Shown here: positions 51,733 through 62,120 of the stretch, piece after piece
Numbering within the stretch: the stretch's first letter is position 1
Layout of the letters: the number at the start of each line of letters is the position of its first letter
Assembly (NCBI RefSeq): GCF_008641105.1
Contig: NZ_VTTI01000002.1
Span: forward strand, 62,001 to 126,000
Length of the DNA: 64,000 nt
From: Halopseudomonas salina
GTDB lineage: Bacteria > Pseudomonadota > Gammaproteobacteria > Pseudomonadales > Pseudomonadaceae
Reading direction: 5' to 3'
Notes under the pieces: model-generated
Seen by the model: the letters and a program-made list of their open reading frames with translations, nothing else
The model's database searches: none
What the model was told of the DNA's origin: nothing
Program-made: the position numbers and the translations under genes

Positions 51733-52785
51733 TTACAGGAACCACTCTGCGATGGCTGCCTGGGTTATGGCATCGCGCTGGGAGGGTCGTGGCACCCAGT
51801 TGCGCCAGGACTGGCTGGCGCCGAGCAGAAATTCGAACAGCGGCAGATGCTGACGCAGAACGCGGCGCTTGCGATGGGTGATCACCGGGTTGAAGTAGCC
51901 AAAGTAATCCAGCATCTGCCGAGGGTTCTTGCGTACCCACAGCCAGGATCCCATTTCCAGAGTGAAGGGCAGAAATATATTGCCGGGATGCTGTTCTACA
52001 GACTCGTCATACAGGTAGTCCCACAGATCGCCATGGGTTGTGTACTGCACCGATTGGGGTTCGATGATGTAGGGGTGATGATTGGGGTAGGTGTTCTGAT
52101 ACAGGCGCTTGAGCGAGAGCACCTCGGCAATGTGCTGGATGGGTCGATGGCTGCGTGCATAGCTGCACCAGAGACGATCCTGACGCCCGAATCCACTGTG
52201 GCAATCGATACTCATGGAGAAGGGCGCAGTGAGTAGTCGTTTACGCACGGTATCCACCAGCGCAGCAGACTCGGCCTGCATGGGCTCTCCCTGTTTACCC
52301 CTGTACCAGGGGAGGCGGGCACTGATCCGGTGCCCACTGACCAGCCAGGGTGCTGCCCCCATCGCATCGATTGGAGCGTTACGCATCAGGTCCACACCGT
52401 TGAGGTTGCTACGCTTGTGATGCCATATGCCGCCGGGGTTGATCATCGGCATGAATACCAGGCGTATGCGCTCAAGCTGGCGCCGTAGCTGGTCATCCCA
52501 GTCCAGGCGATGGATCAGGCTGTGAAGCCAGGACAGCAGCACCTGGGTGCCGATACGCTCAACCCCATGCACGCCTCCAAAGAAACCGATCACGGGTACC
52601 AGGGGCGAACGGCTGCCCATTTCGATCACTTTGATGGGTATTTCGATCCCGTTGATATCCACCCGGTGCACGGTTTGCCAGCGCAGATGCCGCGCACCTG
52701 TGTGCAATAGATTTTCCAGTTGCAGGTGCTCCGGAAGGTGACGATGAATCTGCTGCTGGATTGACTCCGTAGACTGTGTGGGCAT
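51733..52785 (-). CDS. M14 family zinc carboxypeptidase-like protein
   Basis: A 350-residue protein of the M14 / succinylglutamate desuccinylase superfamily. Zinc ligands appear as HGVE (in GGVHGVERIG) and DCHSGF, and the catalytic Glu in LEMGSW; the INPGGIWHHKRSNLNGVDLMRN segment is the substrate-binding part typical of these enzymes. No signal peptide, so cytoplasmic. It may trim peptides or amides; the substrate is unknown. ATG 52785 is the likely start though its ribosome site is weak; the open frame extends to 52893. Confidence 0.82.
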   Translation of the reverse strand: MPTQSTESIQQQIHRHLPEHLQLENLLHTGARHLRWQTVHRVDINGIEIPIKVIEMGSRSPLVPVIGFFGGVHGVERIGTQVLLSWLHSLIHRLDWDDQLRRQLERIRLVFMPMINPGGIWHHKRSNLNGVDLMRNAPIDAMGAAPWLVSGHRISARLPWYRGKQGEPMQAESAALVDTVRKRLLTAPFSMSIDCHSGFGRQDRLWCSYARSHRPIQHIAEVLSLKRLYQNTYPNHHPYIIEPQSVQYTTHGDLWDYLYDESVEQHPGNIFLPFTLEMGSWLWVRKNPRQMLDYFGYFNPVITHRKRRVLRQHLPLFEFLLGASQSWRNWVPRPSQRDAITQAAIAEWFL

Positions 52786-52934
52786 GAATATCGGGTATCG
52801 CTGGGGATTGTTACCGAAGGATGACATTCGAGCGTTGCAGGCAGATGACAGTTTCAGGGGCGCATTGCCAACAGCTCTTCGGCCTGTTGGCAATCCGCGC
52901 GTTCGCGGGTATCAGAATCGGGTAAAATCCCGGC

Positions 52935-54164
52935 TCAATCCACTATCGCGCCATTGATGATGGCGCGCAGCTCCTGGCGGATCTGGTAGGTGGAGGAGGG
53001 TATGAGTTGGGTCATGAAGATCATCATCAGGTCTTCTACCGGATCGATAAAGAAATTGGTGCTGGCCATGCCACCCCAGCCGTATTCACCTACCGAGCCA
53101 TTGGTGTGGGATTTGGCTACATCGGTCTTGACCGAGAAGCCCAGTCCGAACCCCGAGCCCTCGTAGGGTGTTTCACTGAACGCGCCCACCGAGACGGCGG
53201 GCAGGTCCTGGTTGTTCGGCAGATGGTTCAGACGCATGAATTCCAGCGTTTTGCGGCCAATAATGCGTTCGCCCTGAAATTCACCGCCACTGGCCAGGGC
53301 CTGGGCGAAGCGGTAATAGTCATCGACGGTGGAGACCAGGCCGCCGCCACCTGACAGGTAGCCATGGCTGCGGGTAAATACAGACTGCTGCGGATCATCC
53401 TGCAAACTGAAGGTGTCGCCGGGTTGATACTGATAACAGGCGGCAAAGCGTTCTATCTTGTCTGCCGGCACAGTGAAAAAGGTGTCCTGCATACCCAGCG
53501 GTTTGAAAATATGCTCGGCGAAATACTCTTCGAGGGTCATGCCCGACAGTACCTGAACCAGATAGCCAACCACGTCGGTGGATACCGAATAATTCCAGGC
53601 GCTGCCCGGGGAGAACTCCAGCGGCAGGCGTGACAGCTCGTCAACCAGCTTCTCCAGCGTCAGGCCGGCGCCTCCGTCGAGTTTCAAAGCGCGGTAGGCT
53701 GCGTCCACATTGGTGCGGTTCATGAATCCGTAGGTCAGCCCCGACTGATGCGTCAGCAGGTCGCGGATGGTCATCGGTCGCTGGGCAGGGGTTGTCATGA
53801 ACTGGGGATGCACACCGGCCTTGTATACGCGCAGATTGGCCCAGGACGGAATGTATTTGTGCACCGGGTCGTCGAGGAGAAAACGGCCTTGCTCATACAT
53901 TTGCATCAGCGCGAGGGAGGTCATTGGCTTGGTCATCGAATACACCCGGAACAGGGTGTCTCGCTGAACGGGTTTGTTGCGCTCCACGTCCATCAGACCC
54001 TGGGCATGCAGAAAACATATCTCGCCTCGACGAGCGACCAGGGTAAGGGCTCCTGGCAGCTTGCCCGGCTGCAGGTAGGCTTGATCGATATGGGTCGCGA
54101 TACGGTTCAGGCGATCGGTGTGCATCCCGGCGATGATGGCTGAATCAGACATGCGTTTATCCAT
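52935..54164 (-). CDS. Beta-lactamase-family serine hydrolase (esterase type)
   Basis: A 409-residue protein of the class C beta-lactamase/EstB family. The nucleophile motif SMTK is at residues 76-79 and the second motif is YSV ([11 protein letters not shown]) in place of YxN. It lacks a signal peptide, so it is more likely a cytoplasmic esterase than a beta-lactamase. Other marks: [14 protein letters not shown] and GYGW-like [11 protein letters not shown]. Start is ATG 54164 or 54152. The 209-base gap upstream (54165-54373) shows no gene. Confidence 0.87.
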   Translation of the reverse strand: MDKRMSDSAIIAGMHTDRLNRIATHIDQAYLQPGKLPGALTLVARRGEICFLHAQGLMDVERNKPVQRDTLFRVYSMTKPMTSLALMQMYEQGRFLLDDPVHKYIPSWANLRVYKAGVHPQFMTTPAQRPMTIRDLLTHQSGLTYGFMNRTNVDAAYRALKLDGGAGLTLEKLVDELSRLPLEFSPGSAWNYSVSTDVVGYLVQVLSGMTLEEYFAEHIFKPLGMQDTFFTVPADKIERFAACYQYQPGDTFSLQDDPQQSVFTRSHGYLSGGGGLVSTVDDYYRFAQALASGGEFQGERIIGRKTLEFMRLNHLPNNQDLPAVSVGAFSETPYEGSGFGLGFSVKTDVAKSHTNGSVGEYGWGGMASTNFFIDPVEDLMMIFMTQLIPSSTYQIRQELRAIINGAIVD

Positions 54165-54373
54165 GGCTCTGGTTATTAGAAGTTTTGATACTACCTTTTA
54201 TCAGGGCTTTTCGGGGGCTTGACGGTGTGCTGAATGATCAGTCAGAGCGCTGAGTGATCTACTCGTTTCGAGGCTGTAAAAAATACTTGATGAAACGGCT
54301 TCAGACCCCTTGTGTAAAGGGCTGGAGACACTGTACAAGTCGTTCACCGCAGCCATATGAGTAAAGCAATGCC

Positions 54374-54763
54374 ATGAACACCCCCTCGCCCTGTCTGAAT
54401 TGTGGCGCCTGTTGTGCCACTTTCAGGGTTTCATTCTATTGGGGAGAGACCGACGCCACTGAAGGCGGTCTGGTACCCGGCCATCTGACGGAACAGATTT
54501 CACCCCACCTGAGCTGTATGCAGGGCACCAATCAGCCGATTCCGCGCTGCACTGCATTGCTGGGTACCGTAGGCGAGGGCGTGCGTTGCAATATCTACGA
54601 GCAGCGGTCCTCCAGCTGCCGGGAATTTGCCTGGCATGGCGAAGACGGTCAGCCCAACGCCGATTGTCAGCGGGCCCGAGCTCGTCACGGGTTGCCGCCG
54701 TTGCCATTCATGCCCCTTGAGCCGCAACTGGTTCCCACGCTGATCCCCATTGTGGCGGCCTGA
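54374..54763 (+). CDS. YkgJ family cysteine cluster protein
   Basis: A 129-residue protein with the CxxCxxCC pattern at its start ([11 protein letters not shown]) and later Cys residues ([33 protein letters not shown]). This is the UPF0153/YkgJ family thought to bind zinc or iron-sulfur. No partner is obvious. The stop codon abuts that of the convergent metallopeptidase gene with no gap. Confidence 0.88.
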   Translation: MNTPSPCLNCGACCATFRVSFYWGETDATEGGLVPGHLTEQISPHLSCMQGTNQPIPRCTALLGTVGEGVRCNIYEQRSSSCREFAWHGEDGQPNADCQRARARHGLPPLPFMPLEPQLVPTLIPIVAA

Positions 54764-55918
54764 TCAGAGCGGGTTGGTGTAGTCTGCGACGACGCTGTGC
54801 ACCATGTAGAGCTTGCGCAGACTGGGTACGGTAAGCACGAAGGGATAGATATCCGACTGGCCCATACTGCGTGCCAGCACGTTGAGGACGCTGCTAAGCT
54901 GTACCCAGCGATTGATGAATGACAAAAAGGCTGTCTGGTCATCATTACCCCGTGCACATCCATCCAGTTGGCTTTTTTTGAACTGGTCAGGCTTGAGCTC
55001 TAGGTTGTCCAGTCGGATCCCGAAGTCCAGAGCCACGTTCAGGGTGTCAGTCATGTGCAGGTAATGTGCCCAGGTTTCTGCCCAGTCTTCCCATGGATGG
55101 GAGGCGGCATAGCTGCTGATGAACGTGTTGTTCCAGTTGGGCGGCGGGCCTTCGTTGTAGTGTTTTTGCAGTGACTGCTGATAGTCCTGGCGCTCGTCGC
55201 CGAAAAGGTTACGGAAAGTATCCAGCCAGGGGCTGTTCTGCACCAGCCGGTCCCAGTAGTAGTGGCCGGATTCATGACGAAAATGACCGACAAGTGTCCG
55301 ATAGGGCTCGTGCATGTTTTGCCGTACTTGTTCCCGATGGGCAGGGTCAGCTTCGATAACGTCGAGGGTAATCACGCCATCCATATGCCCGGTCATGACA
55401 GCGGGCCCACCTTGCTGCTGACGTAATAGTTTGAAGCCCAGACCTTGCTCAGGGTCGAGCGTCTGGGAAACTGTAGGTAATCCGAGCATGACCAACTGGG
55501 CAATCAGCCGGCGTTTGGCTTCCTCTGTTCGGTGCCAGTATTCGGCATTTTCCGATACGCTCAGATCGGGAACGACCAGGTTCAGCGCGCAAGCGGTGCA
55601 AAAGGGCGCTGTTTGCGGGTCAGTAATCAACCAGTTGCACTGGGCAGCGCTGGTGAGATTCTGGCAGCGGTAGAATAGCTTGCCCTTGAGCGGGCCAGCC
55701 GTCTCCACTCGCCACTGAACGCCGTCTTCGCCTGCTTTCAGGGCGCAGAGCATCCCTTGCTCGGGGTGGTAGCCCAGCTCGGCTCCACAGCGCAGGCAGT
55801 GGGTATTGTCAAAGAATATCGCCTGGCCACATTGGCACTTCTGCACGTGGCCGTTAGGGTGATAATCGAAGAGCTGGTGCCCTTCGCTACGGCTTACCAG
55901 CTGATCAAAATAGCTCAT
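54764..55918 (-). CDS. Zinc-binding metallopeptidase with N-terminal zinc ribbons
   Basis: A 384-residue protein. The N-terminal third carries several CxxC pairs (KCQCGQ, HCLRCGAELG, FCTACAL) that form zinc ribbons. The C-terminal part has HESGHYYWD, a HExxH-type zinc peptidase motif, with WEDWAETWAHYLHM downstream as the likely third ligand region. It matches the putative zinc-binding metallopeptidase family (PF10005-type) often found beside alpha-E/ATP-grasp genes. It is the last gene of that minus-strand set, 29 bases after the alpha-E gene. Confidence 0.85.
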   Translation of the reverse strand: MSYFDQLVSRSEGHQLFDYHPNGHVQKCQCGQAIFFDNTHCLRCGAELGYHPEQGMLCALKAGEDGVQWRVETAGPLKGKLFYRCQNLTSAAQCNWLITDPQTAPFCTACALNLVVPDLSVSENAEYWHRTEEAKRRLIAQLVMLGLPTVSQTLDPEQGLGFKLLRQQQGGPAVMTGHMDGVITLDVIEADPAHREQVRQNMHEPYRTLVGHFRHESGHYYWDRLVQNSPWLDTFRNLFGDERQDYQQSLQKHYNEGPPPNWNNTFISSYAASHPWEDWAETWAHYLHMTDTLNVALDFGIRLDNLELKPDQFKKSQLDGCARGNDDQTAFLSFINRWVQLSSVLNVLARSMGQSDIYPFVLTVPSLRKLYMVHSVVADYTNPL

Positions 55919-55947
55919 TTCGCAATTGCTTCCGGTATGGGGCGGCG

Positions 55948-56964
55948 TTACCTTGACTGGGTCTGGCTCTGGCTCTGGCCCTCGCTAGCACTCTGACCCT
56001 GATTCTGGGCATTAGTTTGCCCAGGTTCCTCCGGTTGGGCGAAGTAGGTACGGCGTATCGCCTCATGAACCTCGTCAAAGTCGATCTGTATTTCGTCAAC
56101 GAAAGCGTGAAGCAGATCAGGCTCGGCCGCCATCCGAATAATTTCCGCATTGGCAATATGCGTTCTGCAGTTTTCCACTTCTTCAAGGGCTGCTTCGTGC
56201 ATTGGCAGACTCTTCAGCGCTATCGCCAGCCGCTCAAGGCTGCACGCTACGGCGCGTGGAAAGCGTCGATCCTGCAAAAGATACTGCAGGACATCCGGTC
56301 CGCGGATGCGCAGTCGAACATGTTGACGATACATCTGAAAGCCACTCAAGGACTTGAGCACGCTCATCCATTGCAGGTTTTCGAAGGGCGTCAGGTCATC
56401 CGGGCTGCGCGGCAATAGGTTGGCTGAGCGCACGTCGATGATCCGGGTGGTCATGTCTGCGCGTTCAAGCTGGCGGCCGAGCATCAGGAAGGTACGTGCC
56501 TGCGTATAGCTGAGCATACCTTCAACCAGACCGTTGACCGTCTGGCAACTGCGGATGACCCTGCTCAGGAAAGCATCGCGTCGCCGCGGGGTGATGCCTG
56601 CTTCAACCTGTTCCTTGACGTTGAGATACAGCTGATTGATTTCTTCCCATATTTCGCGAGGAATGATCTCGCGGGTGGTGCGCAGATTTTCCCTGGCGGC
56701 AGCCAGGGAGCTCAAAATCGAGCCGGTATAACGGACGTCGCCACACATGAACGACAAGACGTTGGCTTCGTCCCTTGTGTCGTACAATTCATCGAACAGC
56801 TCGTCATTGCCGGTAATGGCAATAATCTCGCTCCAGCCCAATTTTGTCGGCTTTGGCAGGTCTAACAGCAGGTGACTATTCACGCTGAGCAGGCGGGCTG
56901 TATCTTCCGCGCGCTCAACGTAACGAGCCAGCCAGTAAATGTTTTCTGCAACTCTTGAAAGCAT
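55948..56964 (-). CDS. Alpha-E domain protein (DUF403)
   Basis: A 338-residue all-helical protein starting MLSRVAENIYWLARYVERAE, the signature of the alpha-E family, with later RQLERADMTTRIIDVRSA. The C terminus ends in a glutamine/serine-rich tail of short repeats (NQGQSASEGQSQSQTQS), probably disordered. Alpha-E proteins occur with circularly permuted ATP-grasp enzymes and transglutaminases and are thought to support peptide ligation. It lies two bases after the ATP-grasp gene. Confidence 0.88.
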   Translation of the reverse strand: MLSRVAENIYWLARYVERAEDTARLLSVNSHLLLDLPKPTKLGWSEIIAITGNDELFDELYDTRDEANVLSFMCGDVRYTGSILSSLAAARENLRTTREIIPREIWEEINQLYLNVKEQVEAGITPRRRDAFLSRVIRSCQTVNGLVEGMLSYTQARTFLMLGRQLERADMTTRIIDVRSANLLPRSPDDLTPFENLQWMSVLKSLSGFQMYRQHVRLRIRGPDVLQYLLQDRRFPRAVACSLERLAIALKSLPMHEAALEEVENCRTHIANAEIIRMAAEPDLLHAFVDEIQIDFDEVHEAIRRTYFAQPEEPGQTNAQNQGQSASEGQSQSQTQSR

Positions 56965-56966
56965 AA

Positions 56967-58421
56967 TCAGTTCCCCGCCAGGTCGACGATCCAGGTGTCT
57001 TTGCTGCCGCCGCCCTGTGATGAGTTCACCACCAGGGAGCCCTTGGTCAACGCAACTCGGGTCAGTCCGCCGGTGGTGACCCAGGGGCTTTCACCGGAGA
57101 GAATGAACGGACGCAAGTCCACATGCCTTGGCTCCATTCCATCGGCGCAGAGTGTAGGTGAAGTCGACAGGCTCAGTGTGGGTTGCGCCATGTAATTGCG
57201 TGGATCAGATTTGATCAGCTCGGCGAACTTGTCCCGTTCCTTTTTGGTCGAGTGTGGACCGATCAGCATGCCGTAGCCGCCCGACTCGTTGGCGGGCTTG
57301 ACCACCAGTTTGTCGAGGTTGGCCAGCACGTATTCTCGATCCTTGTCGAACATGCACAGGTAACTGGGCACGTTGGGAAGCAAGGGCTCCTGATCGAGAT
57401 AATATTTGATGATCGCCGGTACGAAGGCATATACCACCTTGTCATCGGCCACCCCAGCACCCGGCGCATTGGCCAGGGCCACATTACCCTTGCGCCAGGC
57501 GCGCATCAGGCCGCGCACACCAAGGATGGAGTCAGGGTTGAACACCTCGGGGTCAATGAACATGTCATCTACGCGGCGATAGATCACATCGACCCGGCTC
57601 AGGCCGTCGATGCGGCGCATATAGACACAGTCGTCCTCGCCAACCACGAGATCCGAGCCTTCGACCACTTCAACGCCCATCTGCTGGGCAAGATAGGCAT
57701 GCTCGTAATAGGCGGAGTTGTAGATCCCGGGGGTCAGAATCACTATGCAGGGGTCGTCACCGGGCCGCGGAGACATCGACGCCAGCATGTCGTATAGCTG
57801 GGAGGTATAGTCGTCGACCGGCTGGATACGACCTCCGGCGAACAGCTCGGGCATGACCCTTTTGGTGACATTGCGGTTTTCCAGCATGTAGGACACACCT
57901 GATGGAACCCGCAAATTATCTTCCAGCACATACAGGGTGCCATCGTTATCACGCACCAGGTCGGAGCCGCAGATGTGCGCCCAGACGTTATGCGGGGGAT
58001 GGACGCCGACACACTGCGGCCTGAAGTTGACTGACTTCTCCAGAATTTCGGCTGGGAATACCTTGTCCTTGATGATCTTCTGATCGTGGTACAGGTCATC
58101 AATGAACATATTCAGCGCCTGTACTCGTTGCTTGAGACCTGCTTCGGTCTTCTGCCACTCGCTCAGGGCGATAATCCGCGGCACGATATCGAAGGGCCAG
58201 GCCCTGTCGATCATGCTGCCTTCGGTGTAGACGGTGAAGGTGATCCCCATCAATTGTATGGCTACTTCGGCAGCTGTCTTGTGTTCGGTTATTTCCCGTG
58301 AGTCGAGCTCTGCCAGGTACTGGCATAACATGGCTGCTTCTGGTCGGGGTTTGCCAGGCCCTGCGATCAGCTCGTCGAAAAAGCCTTTGGAGGCGTAGTT
58401 TTCCCAGTTAACTTTGCTCAT
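56967..58421 (-). CDS. Circularly permuted ATP-grasp type 2 protein
   Basis: A 484-residue protein of the DUF404/DUF407 group. Marks are TVYTEGSMIDRAWPFDIVPR, the VLEDNLRVPSGVSYMLENR segment with ATP-binding residues, ILTPGIYNSAYYEHAYLAQ, and KPANESGGYGMLIGP near the end. ATP-grasp enzymes form amide or peptide bonds through acyl phosphates; the substrates of this group are not known. ATG 58421 is chosen since the open frame's further 15 codons have no family match. It heads an operon with alpha-E and metallopeptidase genes and is divergent from the transglutaminase gene. Confidence 0.9.
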   Translation of the reverse strand: MSKVNWENYASKGFFDELIAGPGKPRPEAAMLCQYLAELDSREITEHKTAAEVAIQLMGITFTVYTEGSMIDRAWPFDIVPRIIALSEWQKTEAGLKQRVQALNMFIDDLYHDQKIIKDKVFPAEILEKSVNFRPQCVGVHPPHNVWAHICGSDLVRDNDGTLYVLEDNLRVPSGVSYMLENRNVTKRVMPELFAGGRIQPVDDYTSQLYDMLASMSPRPGDDPCIVILTPGIYNSAYYEHAYLAQQMGVEVVEGSDLVVGEDDCVYMRRIDGLSRVDVIYRRVDDMFIDPEVFNPDSILGVRGLMRAWRKGNVALANAPGAGVADDKVVYAFVPAIIKYYLDQEPLLPNVPSYLCMFDKDREYVLANLDKLVVKPANESGGYGMLIGPHSTKKERDKFAELIKSDPRNYMAQPTLSLSTSPTLCADGMEPRHVDLRPFILSGESPWVTTGGLTRVALTKGSLVVNSSQGGGSKDTWIVDLAGN

Positions 58422-58664
58422 TAGGCTACTCTGTCCGCTCCGTGATGTTGGTTTCCAGTGATGCAATTGCTATACCAGCGTGTGACCGGCGATGCCGGGG
58501 GCCTCTCCGACGGATAACATAACGGTAACCTCTGGTTGGTATCAGACTAGCACCAGTTAGCAACGTGCGTCGGGCATTCCTGCATGAGTCAGGTTTTATC
58601 GGGCATTTGGCACAGGGGTTGCTATGCTGGAAGGGATAACTATTTCTGATCCGGGAAGCGATTC

Positions 58665-61600
58665 ATGACCATCCGTGTTGCACTCAAGCATTCGACCCGT
58701 TACGACTTTGACAAGCCCGTTGCGGTCGCCCCCCATCAGATCCGTTTGATGCCTGCGCCCCATTGTCGCACGCCGATAGACGCCTATAGCCTGAAAGTGA
58801 ACGGTGGCGAGCACTTCATCAACTGGCAGCAGGATCCCTTTGGCAATCATGTGGCGCGGGTGGTTTTCCCCGACAAGATTGACCACCTGTATGTGGATGT
58901 TGAGCTGGTTGTACCCATGACGGTGGTCAATCCCTTCGACTTTTTCGTTGAAGAATACGCCGAGTACTTTCCATTCAGCTATCCCGAAGCCCTGCGCAAG
59001 GAGCTGGGACCCTATCTGGAGAAGGAGGCCAAGGGCCCGCTATTGAAGGCCTGGATGCAGACGCTGTCCATGGAAAAACGTCCGATCACGGATTTTCTGG
59101 TGTCGATCAATCAGCGACTCTCAGAGGATGTCGAATACCTGATCCGTATGGAGCCCGGCGTACAGACCGCAGAGGAAACACTGCAGCTCAAGCGTGGTTC
59201 CTGTCGTGATTCGGCCTGGTTGCTGGTAGAGATTTTCCGGCAGCTGGGACTGGCGGCGCGCTTTGTTTCCGGCTATCTGATCCAGTTGACGGCGGACGTC
59301 AAAGCGCTGGATGGGCCCTCGGGTACCGAGGTGGACTTCACAGACCTGCACGCCTGGACCGAAGTGTTTATTCCCGGTGCTGGATGGGTAGGTTTGGATC
59401 CCACCTCCGGTTTGTTCGCCGGGGAAGGGCATATCCCACTTGCGGCTACGCCTGAGCCGTCCAGCGCGGCCCCTATTACCGGTGCCTCGGAGCCCTGTGA
59501 AGTCAGTTTTGACTTTGCAATGAGTGTGACCCGCATTCATGAAGACCCGCGGGTCACCAAGCCGTATACGCAAGAGCAGTGGGAGCAGATTAAATCCCTG
59601 GGTGACCAGGTCGACAGGCAATTGGTTGATCAGGATGTGCGTTTGACCATGGGTGGTGAGCCCACTTTTGTGGCAATCGACGATATGGATGCACCAGAAT
59701 GGACCATTGCAGCACAAGGTCCGACCAAACGAGCCTTTGCCGAAAAGCTGCTCATGCGTTTGCGCCCCCACTACGCCCCGCAATCGCTCATCCATTATCA
59801 GCAGGGCAAATGGTATCCGGGTGAACCCTTGCCGCGCTGGGCGCTTGCCTGTTACTGGCGTCGGGACGGGAAGGCCATGTGGCAGGATGACCAGTGGCTG
59901 GCGGACATCAATGGCGATTATCAGGTGGACGAGGAGCAGACCCGCGCTTTTGCGCGGGAACTGGTCAAGCGTCTGGGACTGGACGAGCGTTACCTTATTC
60001 CCTGCTACGAGGATGCCTACTACTACCTGTGGCTGGAACAACAGCAGCCGAGCGATGTGGGTCTTGCCGATAATGACCTCAAGGATGATGAGGCGCGCGC
60101 GCGTCTGGTGCGTTTGCTCGAACGTGGCCTGGATGAAATGACCGGGCTGGCCTTGCCCCTGGCACGGGACGCGAAGAAGGATAGCTGGCAGAGCAGCAAG
60201 TGGCCGGTACGCAGGGAAAATCTCTATCTGGTGCCAGGTGACTCGCCCATGGGGTTGCGCTTGCCGCTCTCGGCCCTGCCACTGCGCAAGCTGGAGGAGC
60301 CGCAACCTCGCTCTCTATTTGAGGCGCCACCAGCCCTGGCTGACATTCACGGTGAAGTGGCCAGTCGCTACAGCGAGTCGCAGGCCGCAGCCGCTGAGAA
60401 TGACGGCCGGCACCACCAGGGACAAGGCCAGGACTGGCAGGAGCAACTTCCCGAGTTGGCGGAAGAGGGCGTGATTGGCACTGCGCTGTGTCTGGAGCCG
60501 CGGGATGGCAAGCTGTTTGTGTTCCTGCCGCCACTGACGCAGCTTGAAGAGTATCTGCAACTGCTTGCCACTATTGAACAGACAGCTGCCCATCTGGAAT
60601 TGCCGGTATGCATCGAGGGCTACGCGCCACCTTCCGACACGCGCATTGAAAAATTCATGATCACACCGGATCCGGGCGTTATCGAAGTCAACGTGATGCC
60701 GGCAACCAACTGGCAGGATCTGGTAACCAATACCGAGATTCTCTATGAGGAAGCCAGGCTCACGCGCCTGGGCAGTGAGAAGTTCATGCTGGACGGACGC
60801 CATACCGGGACAGGCGGTGGCAACCATGTGACACTGGGTGGCAGCACGCCGACCGACTCGCCGTTTCTGCGTCGGCCGGATCTGCTGGCCAGCATGCTGA
60901 TTTTCTGGCAGCACCACCCGAGCCTGTCCTATCTCTTTTCCGGCTTGTTTATTGGCCCTACCAGCCAGGCACCCCGTGTTGACGAGGCCCGCCACGAAGC
61001 TCTTTACGAGCTTGAGATAGCCTTGTCACAAATGCCCGAGGGTGAGGTACCCCAGCCCTGGATTGTTGATCGACTGTTGCGCCACCTGCTGACCGATATT
61101 ACCGGCAATACCCACCGCGCCGAATTCTGTATCGACAAGCTTTATTCCCCTGATACGTCAACCGGCCGCCTTGGTTTGCTGGAGCTGCGCGGTTTCGAAA
61201 TGCCGCCACATCCCCAGATGAGCCTTATGCAACAGTTGTTGATTCGGGCCCTGGTTGCACGTTTCTGGTCAAAGCCCTATCGCAAGCCCCTGGCACGCTG
61301 GGGTACCGCTCTGCATGATCGCTGGATGATGCCGCACTTTATCTGGGAGGATCTGTGCGAGGTCCTGGCGGATCTGCGCGAGCATGGTTTTGCTTTTGAT
61401 GAAGAGTGGTTCGCGCCATTTCTTGAATTCCGTTTCCCCCGGGTTGGGGAGGTGCGTTATCAGGGAGTGGGTATAGAACTGCGCCAGGCTATCGAACCCT
61501 GGCATGTACTGGGTGAAGAGGTCAGTGGTGGCGGTACCGCGCGCTATGTGGATTCTTCAGTTGAGCGGATGGAAGTACGGGTGCAGGACTTCAATCCGGC

Positions 61601-61994
61601 GCGTCATATTCTTACCTGCAACGGCTATCAGATCCCCTTGCAGGCAACCGAAAAGCCCGGAGAGGCGGTAGCTGCGGTACGCTATCGTGCCTGGCAGCCG
61701 CCCTCGGCAATGCATCCCATGATTCAGGTGCACGCACCTCTGGTATTCGATCTGGTAGACAGCTGGAACAATCGATCCCTGGGTGGCTGCACCTACCACG
61801 TGGTGCACCCGGCTGGCCGTAACTATGAGACCTTCCCGGTAAACGCCAATGAGGCTGAAGCAAGGCGTATGACCCGTTTCTGGTCCCATGGACATACTCA
61901 GGGCGCCTTTGGTCGCATTGTGCAGGCACCTGGCCAGGAATATCCGCATACTCTCGATCTGCGCCGTGCCCGCGTGCCCGTCACTGGTTTATAA
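58665..61994 (+). CDS. Transglutaminase/DUF2126 large protein
   Basis: An 1109-residue cytoplasmic protein. Residues about 1-290 are a bacterial transglutaminase-like domain with an N-terminal beta region and the Cys (RGSCRDSAWLLVE), His (DLHAWTEVF) and Asp (GLDPTSG) triad. The rest is DUF2126, with segments such as MGGEPTFVAIDD, GGGNHVTLGG and EFCIDKLYSPDTSTGRLGLL that look like a glutamine-synthetase/amidoligase-like catalytic fold. The fusion is standard for this cluster. It is divergent from the ATP-grasp gene over a 243-base gap (58422-58664) that shows no gene. Confidence 0.9.
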   Translation: MTIRVALKHSTRYDFDKPVAVAPHQIRLMPAPHCRTPIDAYSLKVNGGEHFINWQQDPFGNHVARVVFPDKIDHLYVDVELVVPMTVVNPFDFFVEEYAEYFPFSYPEALRKELGPYLEKEAKGPLLKAWMQTLSMEKRPITDFLVSINQRLSEDVEYLIRMEPGVQTAEETLQLKRGSCRDSAWLLVEIFRQLGLAARFVSGYLIQLTADVKALDGPSGTEVDFTDLHAWTEVFIPGAGWVGLDPTSGLFAGEGHIPLAATPEPSSAAPITGASEPCEVSFDFAMSVTRIHEDPRVTKPYTQEQWEQIKSLGDQVDRQLVDQDVRLTMGGEPTFVAIDDMDAPEWTIAAQGPTKRAFAEKLLMRLRPHYAPQSLIHYQQGKWYPGEPLPRWALACYWRRDGKAMWQDDQWLADINGDYQVDEEQTRAFARELVKRLGLDERYLIPCYEDAYYYLWLEQQQPSDVGLADNDLKDDEARARLVRLLERGLDEMTGLALPLARDAKKDSWQSSKWPVRRENLYLVPGDSPMGLRLPLSALPLRKLEEPQPRSLFEAPPALADIHGEVASRYSESQAAAAENDGRHHQGQGQDWQEQLPELAEEGVIGTALCLEPRDGKLFVFLPPLTQLEEYLQLLATIEQTAAHLELPVCIEGYAPPSDTRIEKFMITPDPGVIEVNVMPATNWQDLVTNTEILYEEARLTRLGSEKFMLDGRHTGTGGGNHVTLGGSTPTDSPFLRRPDLLASMLIFWQHHPSLSYLFSGLFIGPTSQAPRVDEARHEALYELEIALSQMPEGEVPQPWIVDRLLRHLLTDITGNTHRAEFCIDKLYSPDTSTGRLGLLELRGFEMPPHPQMSLMQQLLIRALVARFWSKPYRKPLARWGTALHDRWMMPHFIWEDLCEVLADLREHGFAFDEEWFAPFLEFRFPRVGEVRYQGVGIELRQAIEPWHVLGEEVSGGGTARYVDSSVERMEVRVQDFNPARHILTCNGYQIPLQATEKPGEAVAAVRYRAWQPPSAMHPMIQVHAPLVFDLVDSWNNRSLGGCTYHVVHPAGRNYETFPVNANEAEARRMTRFWSHGHTQGAFGRIVQAPGQEYPHTLDLRRARVPVTGL

Positions 61995-62037
61995 TTCTGC
62001 CGGGCCGCGGTACGGGCCCCTCCCTATCTATATCAAA

Positions 62038-62066
62038 GGGCATACGAGTCTAGCTCACGTATGCCC
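62038..62066 (+). terminator. Hairpin between transglutaminase and ATP-grasp genes
   Basis: A perfect 9-bp inverted repeat GGGCATACG / CGTATGCCC with an 11-nt loop in the 126-base gap. It has no T run, so read-through or an RNA-processing role is as likely as termination. Confidence 0.4.
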
Positions 62067-62120
62067 CTGCTCTGCCGATACAGGGATGTCCCCTCGGAGA
62101 GCTCTTTTCAGGAAGCAGTT

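Noticed and set aside
52935..54164. Antibiotic-resistance beta-lactamase
   Set aside because: The protein has the beta-lactamase fold motif SMTK but no signal peptide and a YSV in place of YxN, as in EstB-type esterases.
59121..60305. 394-codon open frame on the minus strand inside the transglutaminase/DUF2126 gene
   Set aside because: Antisense shadow of a well supported gene; no ribosome site or recognisable domain.
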